NCBI GenBank assembly: GCA_016706405.1
Contig: JADJJT010000003.1
Span: 968,501-1,032,500 of the forward strand
DNA: 64,000 nt
Direction: 5' to 3'
Source: Sphingobacteriales bacterium
GTDB taxonomy: Bacteria; Bacteroidota; Bacteroidia; Chitinophagales; UBA2359
The translations under genes and the position numbers were made by a program. A model generated the notes under the pieces. That model had not been told where the DNA came from. It did no database searches and saw only the letters and a program-made list of their open reading frames with translations. Positions 55,931 to 64,000 of the stretch are shown in pieces (position 1 is the first letter of the stretch; each line of letters opens with the position of its first letter).

Positions 55931-57072
55931 CCTTGTTGTGTGCTGTGCTGGTTTTCGGTCAAGTGTTTATAGTCTGATTTTTCGATAAATAAATCTTGTT
56001 CTACTCCGTCAAGTTTATTTATAATTGCTTTGATTGCTTCGTCTGATTGGTCAATTCCTATCCATTGTCTGCCGTTGGTTTGTGCAGATTTTAAGGTTGT
56101 TCCCGAACCTGCAAAACAGTCTAAAATAATGCTGTTTTCATTTGAAGAAGTCGTAACGATAATATCCAATAAATCAGAGTTTTTTTCGGTTGGATAAACA
56201 GGATATTGAGGGTCTTTAAATTCCCAAATATCTTGCATACGTTTACCTTCTTGCTCGTCAAAATAGATTTTTTTTCTTGGATTTCCGTTGTTGCTCCACT
56301 CAATTAAACCATCATTGTCCCATTGTTCTAAAATTGAAACTTCACTTCTCCAATGTCTGCCTTTGGGTGGTAAAATTCCTTTAAATGCTTGCGAAGTTTT
56401 TCCGTTTTGTGTTTCGCCTGGTGCGTGAAGTGGAATAGTTGTATATCTTCTTCCGTCTTTTTCTGTTTTTGGAAAAAGTTTGATTTTATCTTCTTCGGTG
56501 TAAGGCATTTTGGGTTCGTTCCAAATTAAATTGTCGGATTTGGAATAGAATAAAATCAAGTCTTTGATGTTACCATAACCTTTTCGTGCAAAATTTTTCG
56601 GATTGCATTTTACTCTTGTAATGTCGTTTCTAAAATTCTCAATTCCAAAAATTTCGTCCATTACAATTTTCACATAATGCCCGATTTTGTAATCAATGTG
56701 TAAATAAATCGAACCGTTGTCGGAAAGTAACATTTTAAGTAAAACCAAACGCTCACGAATAAATTCGATAAAGTCAAAACCTTTCAAAGTGTCCGAATAT
56801 GCAATATTTCCATTTTTAGAATTACTGATGGTGCTTGCTCTTCCGTCTGTAATGGTAAAAGTGTTATTGGTTGCAAACGGTGGGTCAATATATATTAAAT
56901 CAATTTTACCTGCTAAATTGTGTTGTGTTATGAGTTGTTTTAGTGCAACTAAATTATTGGCTTGAATGAGTAAATTAGGACTGTCAGAATTATTGATTTG
57001 TTCCAAAGTTATGTCTGGAATGCTATCAAAAATTTGCTGTTCAGTTTTTTTATTAGGGTAATTCAATTGCAT
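55927..57072 (-). CDS. Beta-group N6-adenine DNA methyltransferase
   Basis: A protein of 381 residues. The catalytic IDPPFATNN comes first, near residue 85, and the SAM-binding LDCFAGSGTTL near residue 325, as in the beta group used by many type II and III systems. It also has DNGSIYLHIDYKIGHYVK and WDNDGLIEWSNNGNPRKK. The C-terminal end lies only a few bases from the R'' core. It is the second gene of a two-gene R-M cassette and starts 12 bp after the endonuclease stop. Confidence 0.88.
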   Translation of the reverse strand: MQLNYPNKKTEQQIFDSIPDITLEQINNSDSPNLLIQANNLVALKQLITQHNLAGKIDLIYIDPPFATNNTFTITDGRASTISNSKNGNIAYSDTLKGFDFIEFIRERLVLLKMLLSDNGSIYLHIDYKIGHYVKIVMDEIFGIENFRNDITRVKCNPKNFARKGYGNIKDLILFYSKSDNLIWNEPKMPYTEEDKIKLFPKTEKDGRRYTTIPLHAPGETQNGKTSQAFKGILPPKGRHWRSEVSILEQWDNDGLIEWSNNGNPRKKIYFDEQEGKRMQDIWEFKDPQYPVYPTEKNSDLLDIIVTTSSNENSIILDCFAGSGTTLKSAQTNGRQWIGIDQSDEAIKAIINKLDGVEQDLFIEKSDYKHLTENQHSTQQG

Positions 57073-57084
57073 AATTTCAGAGTT

Positions 57085-57867
57085 TTAAAGTTGATAAAGA
57101 AATTCACGCAATACCAAACTGCTCATAATATTCAAGTCTTTGTATTTTCCCGTGATGTCTTTGTACATTTTGTTGTTCCCTTTGATGTACAGAACTCCGT
57201 CAAGGATTGCAATTTTCACGGCATTTATTTCTGCTGACATTACAGTGCTGATTGCATCGTTAAATTGTGCATTTTGATGCCCGCCAAAATCTGTCAAAAA
57301 TTTGGCTTCGCCAATAACGAGTTTTCCGTTAAATCTTCCAACAAAGTCTAAACCTTTTGGATGTTCGTATTTTAGAAATTCGTTTGCAAACTTCATCAGT
57401 TGAGCATCGCTTCCGTTCAAAATTGCATCGTTGTTATTTGATGTAAATTCTTCGTAAGAAACAGGTTCAATTCCTAATGCTTTTGAATTGAGCCAACGTC
57501 TGAATAGAGGTCCGATTTGTCGGTTTGTTTCTTTTGGTTCACTACAACGTTCAAAAATTTTGTCCAAACCCATTTCATAAAGTCGTCCACAAATTCTATT
57601 TATCGTTTTAGGATTTCGGTCTATGGCACTTCCGTCACGTTTGAGGTAGGCAATATAGCTGTCTTTGATAGGGAAAAGGTCGAGTTTTAAAAGTTCTCTA
57701 ATAAGAGTATCATTATTTTTATCGTCAAATGCTTTTTCAATATTTGTCCAACGAACTTGGTTTATTTCTCTAATTCCTTCGGGTATAGTCGGATATACTT
57801 GGAATAAATCGTCCAAATATGATTTCTGACTTGCGTATTCTATGCTTAATTCTGTCCAATAATTCAT
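57085..57867 (-). CDS. Type II restriction endonuclease (Tsp45I-like?)
   Basis: A protein of 260 residues. A nuclease centre is likely at LDFVGRFNGKLVIGEAKFLTDFGG split as GLDFVGRFN and LVIGEAKFLTDFGGHQ, giving D...ExK near residues 190-205. Before it lie RNPKTINRICGRLYEMG and CSEPKETNRQIGPLFRRW. I link these to the Tsp45I-type family from memory and am unsure of the exact group. It precedes the methyltransferase gene on the same strand, so the pair forms a complete R-M cassette. Confidence 0.75.
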   Translation of the reverse strand: MNYWTELSIEYASQKSYLDDLFQVYPTIPEGIREINQVRWTNIEKAFDDKNNDTLIRELLKLDLFPIKDSYIAYLKRDGSAIDRNPKTINRICGRLYEMGLDKIFERCSEPKETNRQIGPLFRRWLNSKALGIEPVSYEEFTSNNNDAILNGSDAQLMKFANEFLKYEHPKGLDFVGRFNGKLVIGEAKFLTDFGGHQNAQFNDAISTVMSAEINAVKIAILDGVLYIKGNNKMYKDITGKYKDLNIMSSLVLREFLYQL

Positions 57868-57944
57868 AGGGTCAAATTTACAAAAAATAAATTACGATTT
57901 CTGTTTTCGGTTGAGATTTGTGCGGTTGGTTTAGCATAGCACAC

Positions 57945-59174
57945 AACGGAAAAGGCTTTGCGTTGGGCGGCCTACGAAGGACAAATTTACAATACATTTT
58001 TAAGTTTTATTAGAAAATTCTTCCCTTGAAATAACACTTCCGCCCGCCTAATCGTAAAGCCATTGTTATATAAATGTTATTTTATCTGCCTGCAAGTTTA
58101 TACTTTCCAGATACTTTAGCACAACAGTCGGCAAACGACTAACCGTGCTGGCCGAGTTAATAGTTCCGAAAACTACTAAGTTTTCAAGCGACCTACAAAA
58201 TTGCAAATTTTCACCGTGTTTTCCTATAAATTTTTCTGATAATTTTATATAACGGAAAAGGCTTTGCGTTGGGCGGCCTACGAAGGACAAATTTACAATA
58301 CATTTTTAAGTTTTATTAGAAAATTCTTCCCTTGAAATAACACTTCCGCCCGCCTAATCGTAAAGCCATTGTTATATAAATGTTATTTTATCTGCCTGCA
58401 AGTTTATACTTTCCAGATACTTTAGCACAACAGTCGGCAAACGACTAACCGTGCTGGCCGAGTTAATAGTTCCGGGAAAACTACTAAGTTTTCAAGCGAC
58501 CTACAAAATTGCAAATTTTCACCGTGTTTTCCTATAAATTTTTTCTGATAATTTTATATAACGGAAAAGGCTTTGCGTTGGGCGGCCTACGAAGGACAAA
58601 TTTACAATACATTTTTAAGTTTTATTAGAAAATTCTTCCCTTGAAATAACACTTCCGCCCGCCTAATCGTAAAGCCATTGTTATATAAATGTTATTTTAT
58701 CTGCCTGCAAGTTTATACTTTCCAGATACTTTAGCACAACAGTCGGCAAACGACTAACCGTGCTGGCCGAGTTAATAGTTCCGGAAAACTACTAAGTTTT
58801 CAAGCGACCTACAAAGTTGCAAAGTTTCACTGTGTTTTCCTATAAATTTTTCTGATAATTTTATATAACGGAAAAGGCTTTGCGTTGGGCGGCCTACGAA
58901 GGACAAATTTACAATACATTTTTTAAGTTTTATTAGAAAATTCTTCCCTTGAAATAACACTTCCGCCCGCCTAATCGTAAAGCCATTGTTATATAAATGT
59001 TATTTTATCTGCCTGCAAGTTTATACTTTCCAGATACTTTAGCACAACAGTCGGCAAACGACTAACCGTGCTGGCCGAGTTAATAGTTCCGGAAAACTAC
59101 TAAGTTTTCAAGCGACCTACAAAATTGCAAATTTTCACCGTGTTTTCCTATAAATTTTTCTGATAATTTTATAT
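57945..59174 (-). repeat. Four tandem gene-less cassettes, each about 307 bp with its own attC
   Basis: Units 57945-58250, 58251-58559, 58560-58866 and 58867-59174. Each has an attC-like stem (GGCTTTGCGTTGGGCGG with CCGCCCGCCTAATCGTAAAGCC, split as GCTTTGCG/CGTAAAGC and GGGCGG/CCGCCC), an R' core, and a body of about 170 bp. In most copies the minus-strand frame closes after about 60 residues, so no real gene is seen. Differences between copies are one-base indels (CCG, CCGG, CCGGG; T-run length) and a few substitutions in unit 3. The repeat unit is exactly attC plus body. Confidence 0.85.
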
Positions 59175-59295
59175 AACGGTTTGGGGCTTGGCGAAGTGGG
59201 GGCATTCAAGGCACAAATGTTTAATAAACCACAAATGTTGATAGACGTACAAATGCTCAATTTAGCACTTCTGCCCCCATTTTGCCAATACCTTG
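59175..59295 (-). other. attC core beside ISA3
   Basis: Minus strand stem arms from GGTATTGGC and GCCAAGCCCC with GGGGGC; R' core CGTTATA towards the tandem cassettes. ISA3 begins directly after CCTTG at the other end. ISB is absent here. Confidence 0.75.
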
Positions 59296-61089
59296 TGCCT
59301 GTTGCACAACTCAAAGGTAGTGAAAAATTAATATACAAAAAAAATTTGGTGAAATATTTTTAAAAAGAATAGGAAAATTCAATAATTTGTAGTATATTTG
59401 CCTGCATTATGCAAGGACGAAAACAACTGACCCCGCAACTATTTTACCAACTAAGTTTAGACCAATTAGTTCCGGAAGATAATTTTTACCGCCGAATAAA
59501 CAACCACCTCAATCTCGATTTTCTGTACCCAGCTACCAAGCAGTATTACGGCTCCGAAGGGCAGCAAAGTATAGACCCGGTGGTGTTTTTCAAAATTTTG
59601 TTGGTGGGCTACCTCAACAATATCAACAGCGACCGCGCTTTGCTTGCCTACTGCAACAACTGCCTTGATGTTCGCCTGTTTTTGGGCTACGACCTCAACG
59701 AATCGCTGCCTTGGCACTCGACCATTAGCCGCACACGGCAACTGTTTGGCGAGGAAGTATTTTGGGTTTATTCAGAAAAATTCTGTCGCTTTGCGTAAAA
59801 TCCGGAATGGTGCGCGGCAAACGCCAGGCGGTCGATAGCGCCTTCATCAAAGCCAATGCCAGCATGGATAGTTTGGTCGAAAAAGAGGTTTTAGAAGATG
59901 CCTCGGCCTTTGTGTCGGAATTAGAAGAAAACAGCGAATTTAAAGTAACTACCGAGCGCAAAAAATTGGTAGAGCGGCACCACAAATGGAAAGAAGAGGC
60001 CTACAAAGATATGCCCGCCGGCAACAATAAATCCGGACGTTTAGATGAAGATGGCCATGAAATTCGGCCTAAATTTTTAAGCAATCACACGCATTATTCG
60101 CCTACCGATCCCGGATGCTAAAATAAGCGTAAAGCCCCGGAAAAGCCCGCCAGCTAAACTATTCGGGGCAGTTGGCCGTTGACGATGCGCACCATGTCAT
60201 AACGGGAGCTTGCGCCAGCACATCGGGCAGCAAAGACAGTGCCATTTTTGGCGAAATCATGAACCAAACCATCGCAAATTTCAAAGAAAACGGCTTGGAA
60301 ATGGAAGAGGTTTTGGCCGATGCGGGTTACAGCAGTGGCGAGAGTTTGCGTATTGCGAGGCGCATCATATCAACGCATACATTCCAAATTTTGGGCAGTA
60401 CAAAACCCCAACGCGAGGGCTTTGTTTTCAACAAAAAACTCAACCGCTACCGATGTGTAAAAAAGGGCGGCAACAAGGCTATTTTGACCTTCAAAGGCAC
60501 AAAAACCGACAGCAAAGGCTACACCAAAAACGTTTATCGCAGCAGCGAAAGCGATTGTGGCAAATGCCCCCTCAGAGCCTTGTGTTGCGGTGCGGTAAGC
60601 AAATTCAAAAAATTAGACGACAGCATTCACAAACCCCTGTACGACAAGATGCACCGCAAACTCAACAAAGACAAAAACTACACCCGATTTTTAACCAAAC
60701 GCCGAAGCTCAACCGTTGAGCCAGTGCTGGGAACGCTTATCAATCATCACAACATGAAACGAGTGAATGCACGAGGAATAGCCCAAGCCAATAAACACGT
60801 TTTAATGGCGGCTTTGAGCTATAATTTGAAGAAACTGTTAAAATTTATCCGGAAAATGCCCAAAATGTACGCTCAAATGCCCAGTACCGCCAAATTGGGC
60901 AGCAGGTATTGGTTTCTTCAAAATTCACTTTATTGGGCTTAATTAGGTTCATTTTAAGGCATTCAAAAAAAGGAACTTCCATTTATTTGTCCCGAAATTA
61001 AGACTTGCCTAAAACGCGGCAAATGTAGCTACGGCGGGCATTTTAGCCCAAAAACCCGCTTTGTAAAGGGAGGGTTGTGCAACGGTTAC
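59296..61089 (+). mobile_element. ISA copy 3
   Basis: Same ends as copy 1. Flanks are CCTTG on the left and CCGTG on the right, one mismatch from a duplication. Length about 1794 bp. Confidence 0.88.
59409..60942 (+). pseudogene. ISA transposase, copy 3 (frameshifted)
   Basis: Closest to intact of the three. Breaks are a T-loss near 59762, an extra C near 60112 (GATCCCGGATG), an extra C near 60137, and an A-loss near 60350. The rest encodes the same protein as the other copies and ends LQNSLYWA. Confidence 0.85.
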
Positions 61090-61138
61090 CCGTGTTAGCG
61101 GTTCGTTGTTCTGCTATTGTAGTCTTTTCAATTTAGAA

Positions 61139-61855
61139 TTATAATTTATCCCATTTAATCAGTATAAAAACCCAAAAGGGAACGGACAGTCCAAATATTG
61201 TATATGTAATAGGATTTCCAAACTCAAAAAGAATGTTCACCCAAGAATGAAGCGTTATGGCAATTATAACAGATTTGGATTTGTTTACACTCTCTCCGAT
61301 AATCCAAGAAAGTATTGAATTTGGAATGATAAAGAGTAATGGTCGGAGGATTCTTGCAATGATGCTACCCGATAATGTTCGTGTTGTAAAGTGCCACAGT
61401 TCCCACATTACTCCGATAATCAGATAACGTTTCCATTTAGGTAAATGGTTGAGTTGGTCTTGCAAAAAACCACGCCAACCAAGTTCTTCTCCAAGTGTAA
61501 AGATGAAAGTACCAACCATATAAATGGCAAAATTCATATACGAACCGTCAAATCCCTTGAAACCAAAAGCCATGAAAAACGCCATTGGTATCACCCAAAA
61601 CAAAAGGCTTTTAATAATTGAAGTTCCAAAGAATGTAATAGTTTTTACAGTTTGTTTTCTAAAAAGTAGACTGCAAATTATGGCAGATAGTCCGGGTCCC
61701 CACATTATTAGACTAAGCTTAATAACCATAGGAATTTTTAGACTATTCCAGCTCTCGCTATTTATGTCTCTCCAATAGAAAAATGGCCATGAGAATAAAC
61801 ACGCTAAAAAATAAAAAATGATAACTGGCTTATATTTTTGATAAAATAGTTTCAT
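61139..61855 (-). CDS. CPBP-family intramembrane metalloprotease
   Basis: A protein of 238 residues with about six to seven membrane segments. The three catalytic motifs are GEELGWRGFL (EExxxR), MWELWHF (FxxxH-like) and LHSWVN (HxxxN-type). CPBP (Abi/CAAX-processing) proteases act inside the membrane on lipid-modified or small membrane proteins; in bacteria several act in bacteriocin immunity. Sole gene of its cassette between ISA3 and ISB3. Confidence 0.85.
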   Translation of the reverse strand: MKLFYQKYKPVIIFYFLACLFSWPFFYWRDINSESWNSLKIPMVIKLSLIMWGPGLSAIICSLLFRKQTVKTITFFGTSIIKSLLFWVIPMAFFMAFGFKGFDGSYMNFAIYMVGTFIFTLGEELGWRGFLQDQLNHLPKWKRYLIIGVMWELWHFTTRTLSGSIIARILRPLLFIIPNSILSWIIGESVNKSKSVIIAITLHSWVNILFEFGNPITYTIFGLSVPFWVFILIKWDKL

Positions 61856-61893
61856 TTTATTCTATTTTGTCGTTTCACAATGATCGCTAACGG

Positions 61894-63572
61894 CAGTCCG
61901 TCTAAAAACTCATAAGTTTCGGCAAATTTACATTATAAGTTTTAAATAGAGGCGATTTGAGGGCTTGTTTTTTTGCGTTAATAAATCTTGGATGAAATAT
62001 ATTTTGAGGAGAGAGAGGGGCGCATATCTCCTTAAAACGAGCTATAAAAAGACGAAAAACAAAAAACAGGGTTTTTAACCACGTTTTGAACAGCTCACGA
62101 GGCAAAATATTGAATAATCGGCGCAAATTATAGGCAGTCATTATAAGCCCCACATCGGCGGCGGCGCGCTCAATGCCCCGCTTGGTGATGATGTAGGAGT
62201 AACCCCATTGCCGTTTAATTGTGCCGTAGGGGTGTTCTACTATTTGCTGCCGAAGCTTATACAAGTTTTTATTTTTTCTATGTTTTTTTGTTAATATCTA
62301 CATATTGTTGGTACTCGCTCCGCTCTATGAGTCTGCCTTTTGCATTTTTGGTGCATAACAATTTGACGGGACAATGCTGACATTTAGTGGTTTTATAATG
62401 TTTAACATAATAGGTCGAGTTCTCTTTGGTTTTGAGGTAGTTATTGCCGTTTGTACGGAGTGTTTCTCCCTGCGGACAGTTGTAGGTATCGGTAAGATTG
62501 TTGTAGTCAAAGCGGTCAAAATTGTAATCCGGATTAGGTGCGCAAGCGGCAACTGAGGGTATGGCTGTCATAATTTCTACCCCCATTTCGACTGCCGTTT
62601 TTATTTCACTTCCGGTGTGATATCCTTTGTCGTAAAGTGCTGTAAAGCCCGTTGTTCCCAATATTGTTTGCGCGCTTTGCAGCATTTCGCCCATAAGCTT
62701 TGCTGTCGTTGGTATTGGTAAGTTTGTAATCAATAATGAGTTTGTGTTTATCATCTACGGTGGTTTGAACGTTGTACCCTACTTCGGTAATATTGTTGCG
62801 GGTAATGAGTTGGCGGCTGTCAGGGGTCGGTGGTAGAAATTTGTTTTTCGCCCGTATCCTCAAGTTGTTGCTGAAGGGCTTGGTAGTTTAGTTGCCGTTG
62901 TGTTTGTTTGTCTATTTCTGCTTGTATAATTTGTTTGTTCTCTTCATCGGCGGCGGCAAGTTCGGCGTTGTACTCGTCTAACTTTTTGTCAATATAGGCA
63001 AGATGTTGTGCTATTTTCTTTTCATTAAAATTGTTTTTCTTGCTGTTTTGAGCCCGAAGTTTGGTCGAGTCGCTGGCAATGAGTTTGCCCCTATTAATTG
63101 AAATTGTTTTGCTATGCGCACGGTGTGCCGAAATACTTCCCGGATGGCTTTTTGATTATCTTTCCGGAAATTGGCTATGGTATTGTGGTCGGGTGCTAAT
63201 TGTTGCAACAGCCACATCACTCGGTATTGCGCCTGCACTCTTTTCTAACACTCTCGAAGAACGAATGCAGTTTAAATACCCGTAAATAAACAATTTGAGC
63301 AAATCTTTCGGGTTGTATGCTGGCCGACCTTCAGCATTTAGTTTGCTGGCAAAACCAAATTTTTCCATCTCAATACTTTCAACAAACATATCAATTAACC
63401 GAACTTCATTGTCCGAAGCGATAATATTGTCTAAGCAATCGGTAAATAAAACGGCTTGTTCTCTTGGTATTCCTTTAATATATTCCATGCCACTAAATTA
63501 CGAAATAAATTAAATATTACCCAATTATTTGAAAGAAAAAATAAAATTATTTGAAGGTTTTTAGACAGTCTG
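61894..63572 (-). mobile_element. ISB copy 3
   Basis: Complete ends as in copy 2, flanked by ACGG on both sides (61890-61893, 63573-63576). Length about 1679 bp. Slightly diverged from copies 1 and 2 in the coiled segment near 62880-62960. Confidence 0.9.
61902..63488 (-). pseudogene. ISB transposase, copy 3 (frameshifted)
   Basis: Same layout as copy 2. Breaks lie near 63240 (T-run), 63090 (C-run), 62825, 62700 and 62277 (T-run). As in ISA, most lie in homopolymers. Confidence 0.84.
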
Positions 63573-63695
63573 ACGGTTCTCAGCTATACGCAGGCAGGGA
63601 TTTTAACCACTGAACTTCCTACGAAGAACTGAACTTCAAATATAGCACTTTTCTGTCCTACGAAGCACGAACCCCCTGCTTGCGTATAGGTGATG
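63573..63695 (-). other. attC-like site beside ISB3
   Basis: Minus strand: TTATAAC (R''), ACCTATACGCAAGCAGGGGG written in parts (CTATACGC, GCAGG), loop, CCTGCCTGCG, GTATAGC, ACCG next to ISB3. ISA is absent here. The R'' end at 63690 shows that another cassette lies to the right. Confidence 0.72.
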
Positions 63696-64000
63696 TTATA
63701 AGCAGGCCTTCTGTCTGTCGAGGTTGTTAAGTCCTTGTCTGCTGTGAGTTTCGCTGTCATTGTCGAGTTGCGAATGAGTCTGTTTGTGTCGGCTGTAGGT
63801 AGCGGCTTTAAAAATTTTAGAAGGGAAGGAAATTTAAAAAAATAATTTTTCTTTGGGTGGTAAAGGTGTAAGCTCTTTTGCAATTTTTGGTCTGTGCGTT
63901 GGCTTGTGCGAAACGAAGTTCACGAACACTATAAATAAGCAATAGTGAGTAATTGCAAATGTGCTTACACCTGTGTGATGGCTATTTTCTTCTGTTAAGC
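63696..64000. other. End of window, no gene seen
   Basis: About 300 bp after the last attC R'' core. Short frames only; I see nothing that looks like a gene. It is probably the 3' part of the next cassette. Confidence 0.4.

Noticed and set aside
58066..58290. A 74-residue minus-strand frame in the first tandem cassette
   Set aside because: It begins inside the neighbouring attC with a weak start, and the other three copies break the frame at CCGG or CCGGG.
20618..64000. Prophage or conjugative element
   Set aside because: I see no phage structural, replication, relaxase or T4SS genes; the only mobile genes are the two IS1182-type transposases.

Overview
The window looks like Bacteroidota DNA, perhaps a Saprospiria- or Chitinophagia-like lineage. 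It is AT-rich, has TANNTTTG-type promoter boxes, DUF1573 and SPFH proteins, and several secreted proteins ending in type IX secretion (T9SS) sorting domains. I saw no rRNA, tRNA or CRISPR.

Positions 1-20,617 read as ordinary chromosome. Genes: an SppA protease (cut by the left edge), a lipoprotein, two large T9SS adhesin-like proteins sharing a nearly identical 1.3-kb 3' end, a DUF1573 protein, an aminotransferase, an OB-fold protein, an N-acetylmuramoyl-L-alanine amidase, an SPFH protein, two small alanine-rich lipoproteins, a sterol-desaturase-like protein, a YwaF-type membrane protein, DapB, an RMD1/DUF155 protein, YaaA and an NAD(P)-binding protein. The hexamer TCCGGA is very frequent here.

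From about 20,618 to beyond 63,700 the layout changes. Every non-transposase gene is on the minus strand, and one- to four-gene units are separated by sites that look like integron attC sites. I read this as a long integron cassette array, read right to left, with no integrase in the window. Its cargo is: type I R-M, a cobalamin-riboswitch B12-uptake operon, two cupins, an alpha/beta hydrolase, superoxide dismutase plus chromate transporter, a FISUMP-domain protein, a glyoxalase-like protein, a DinB/YfiT protein, a Fic/antitoxin pair, a T9SS metalloprotease, two type II R-M systems, four tandem gene-less cassettes and a CPBP protease.

Two different IS1182-type insertion sequences sit repeatedly at opposite ends of the attC sites. 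ISB (minus-strand transposase) is always next to the R' core at an ACGG/ACGT target. ISA (plus-strand transposase) is always next to the R'' core at an NNTG/TT target. All combinations occur: bare attC, ISA only, ISB only, and ISB-attC-ISA. Six further junctions hold a 250-330 bp hybrid with one ISB end fused to one ISA end and no attC stem between them. This attC-targeting IS pair and its hybrid remnants are the most unusual feature of the window.

Many genes, above all the IS copies, carry one-base indels in homopolymers or at CCGG. Because near-identical copies differ at different positions, many of these frameshifts may be uncorrected long-read errors rather than real mutations.
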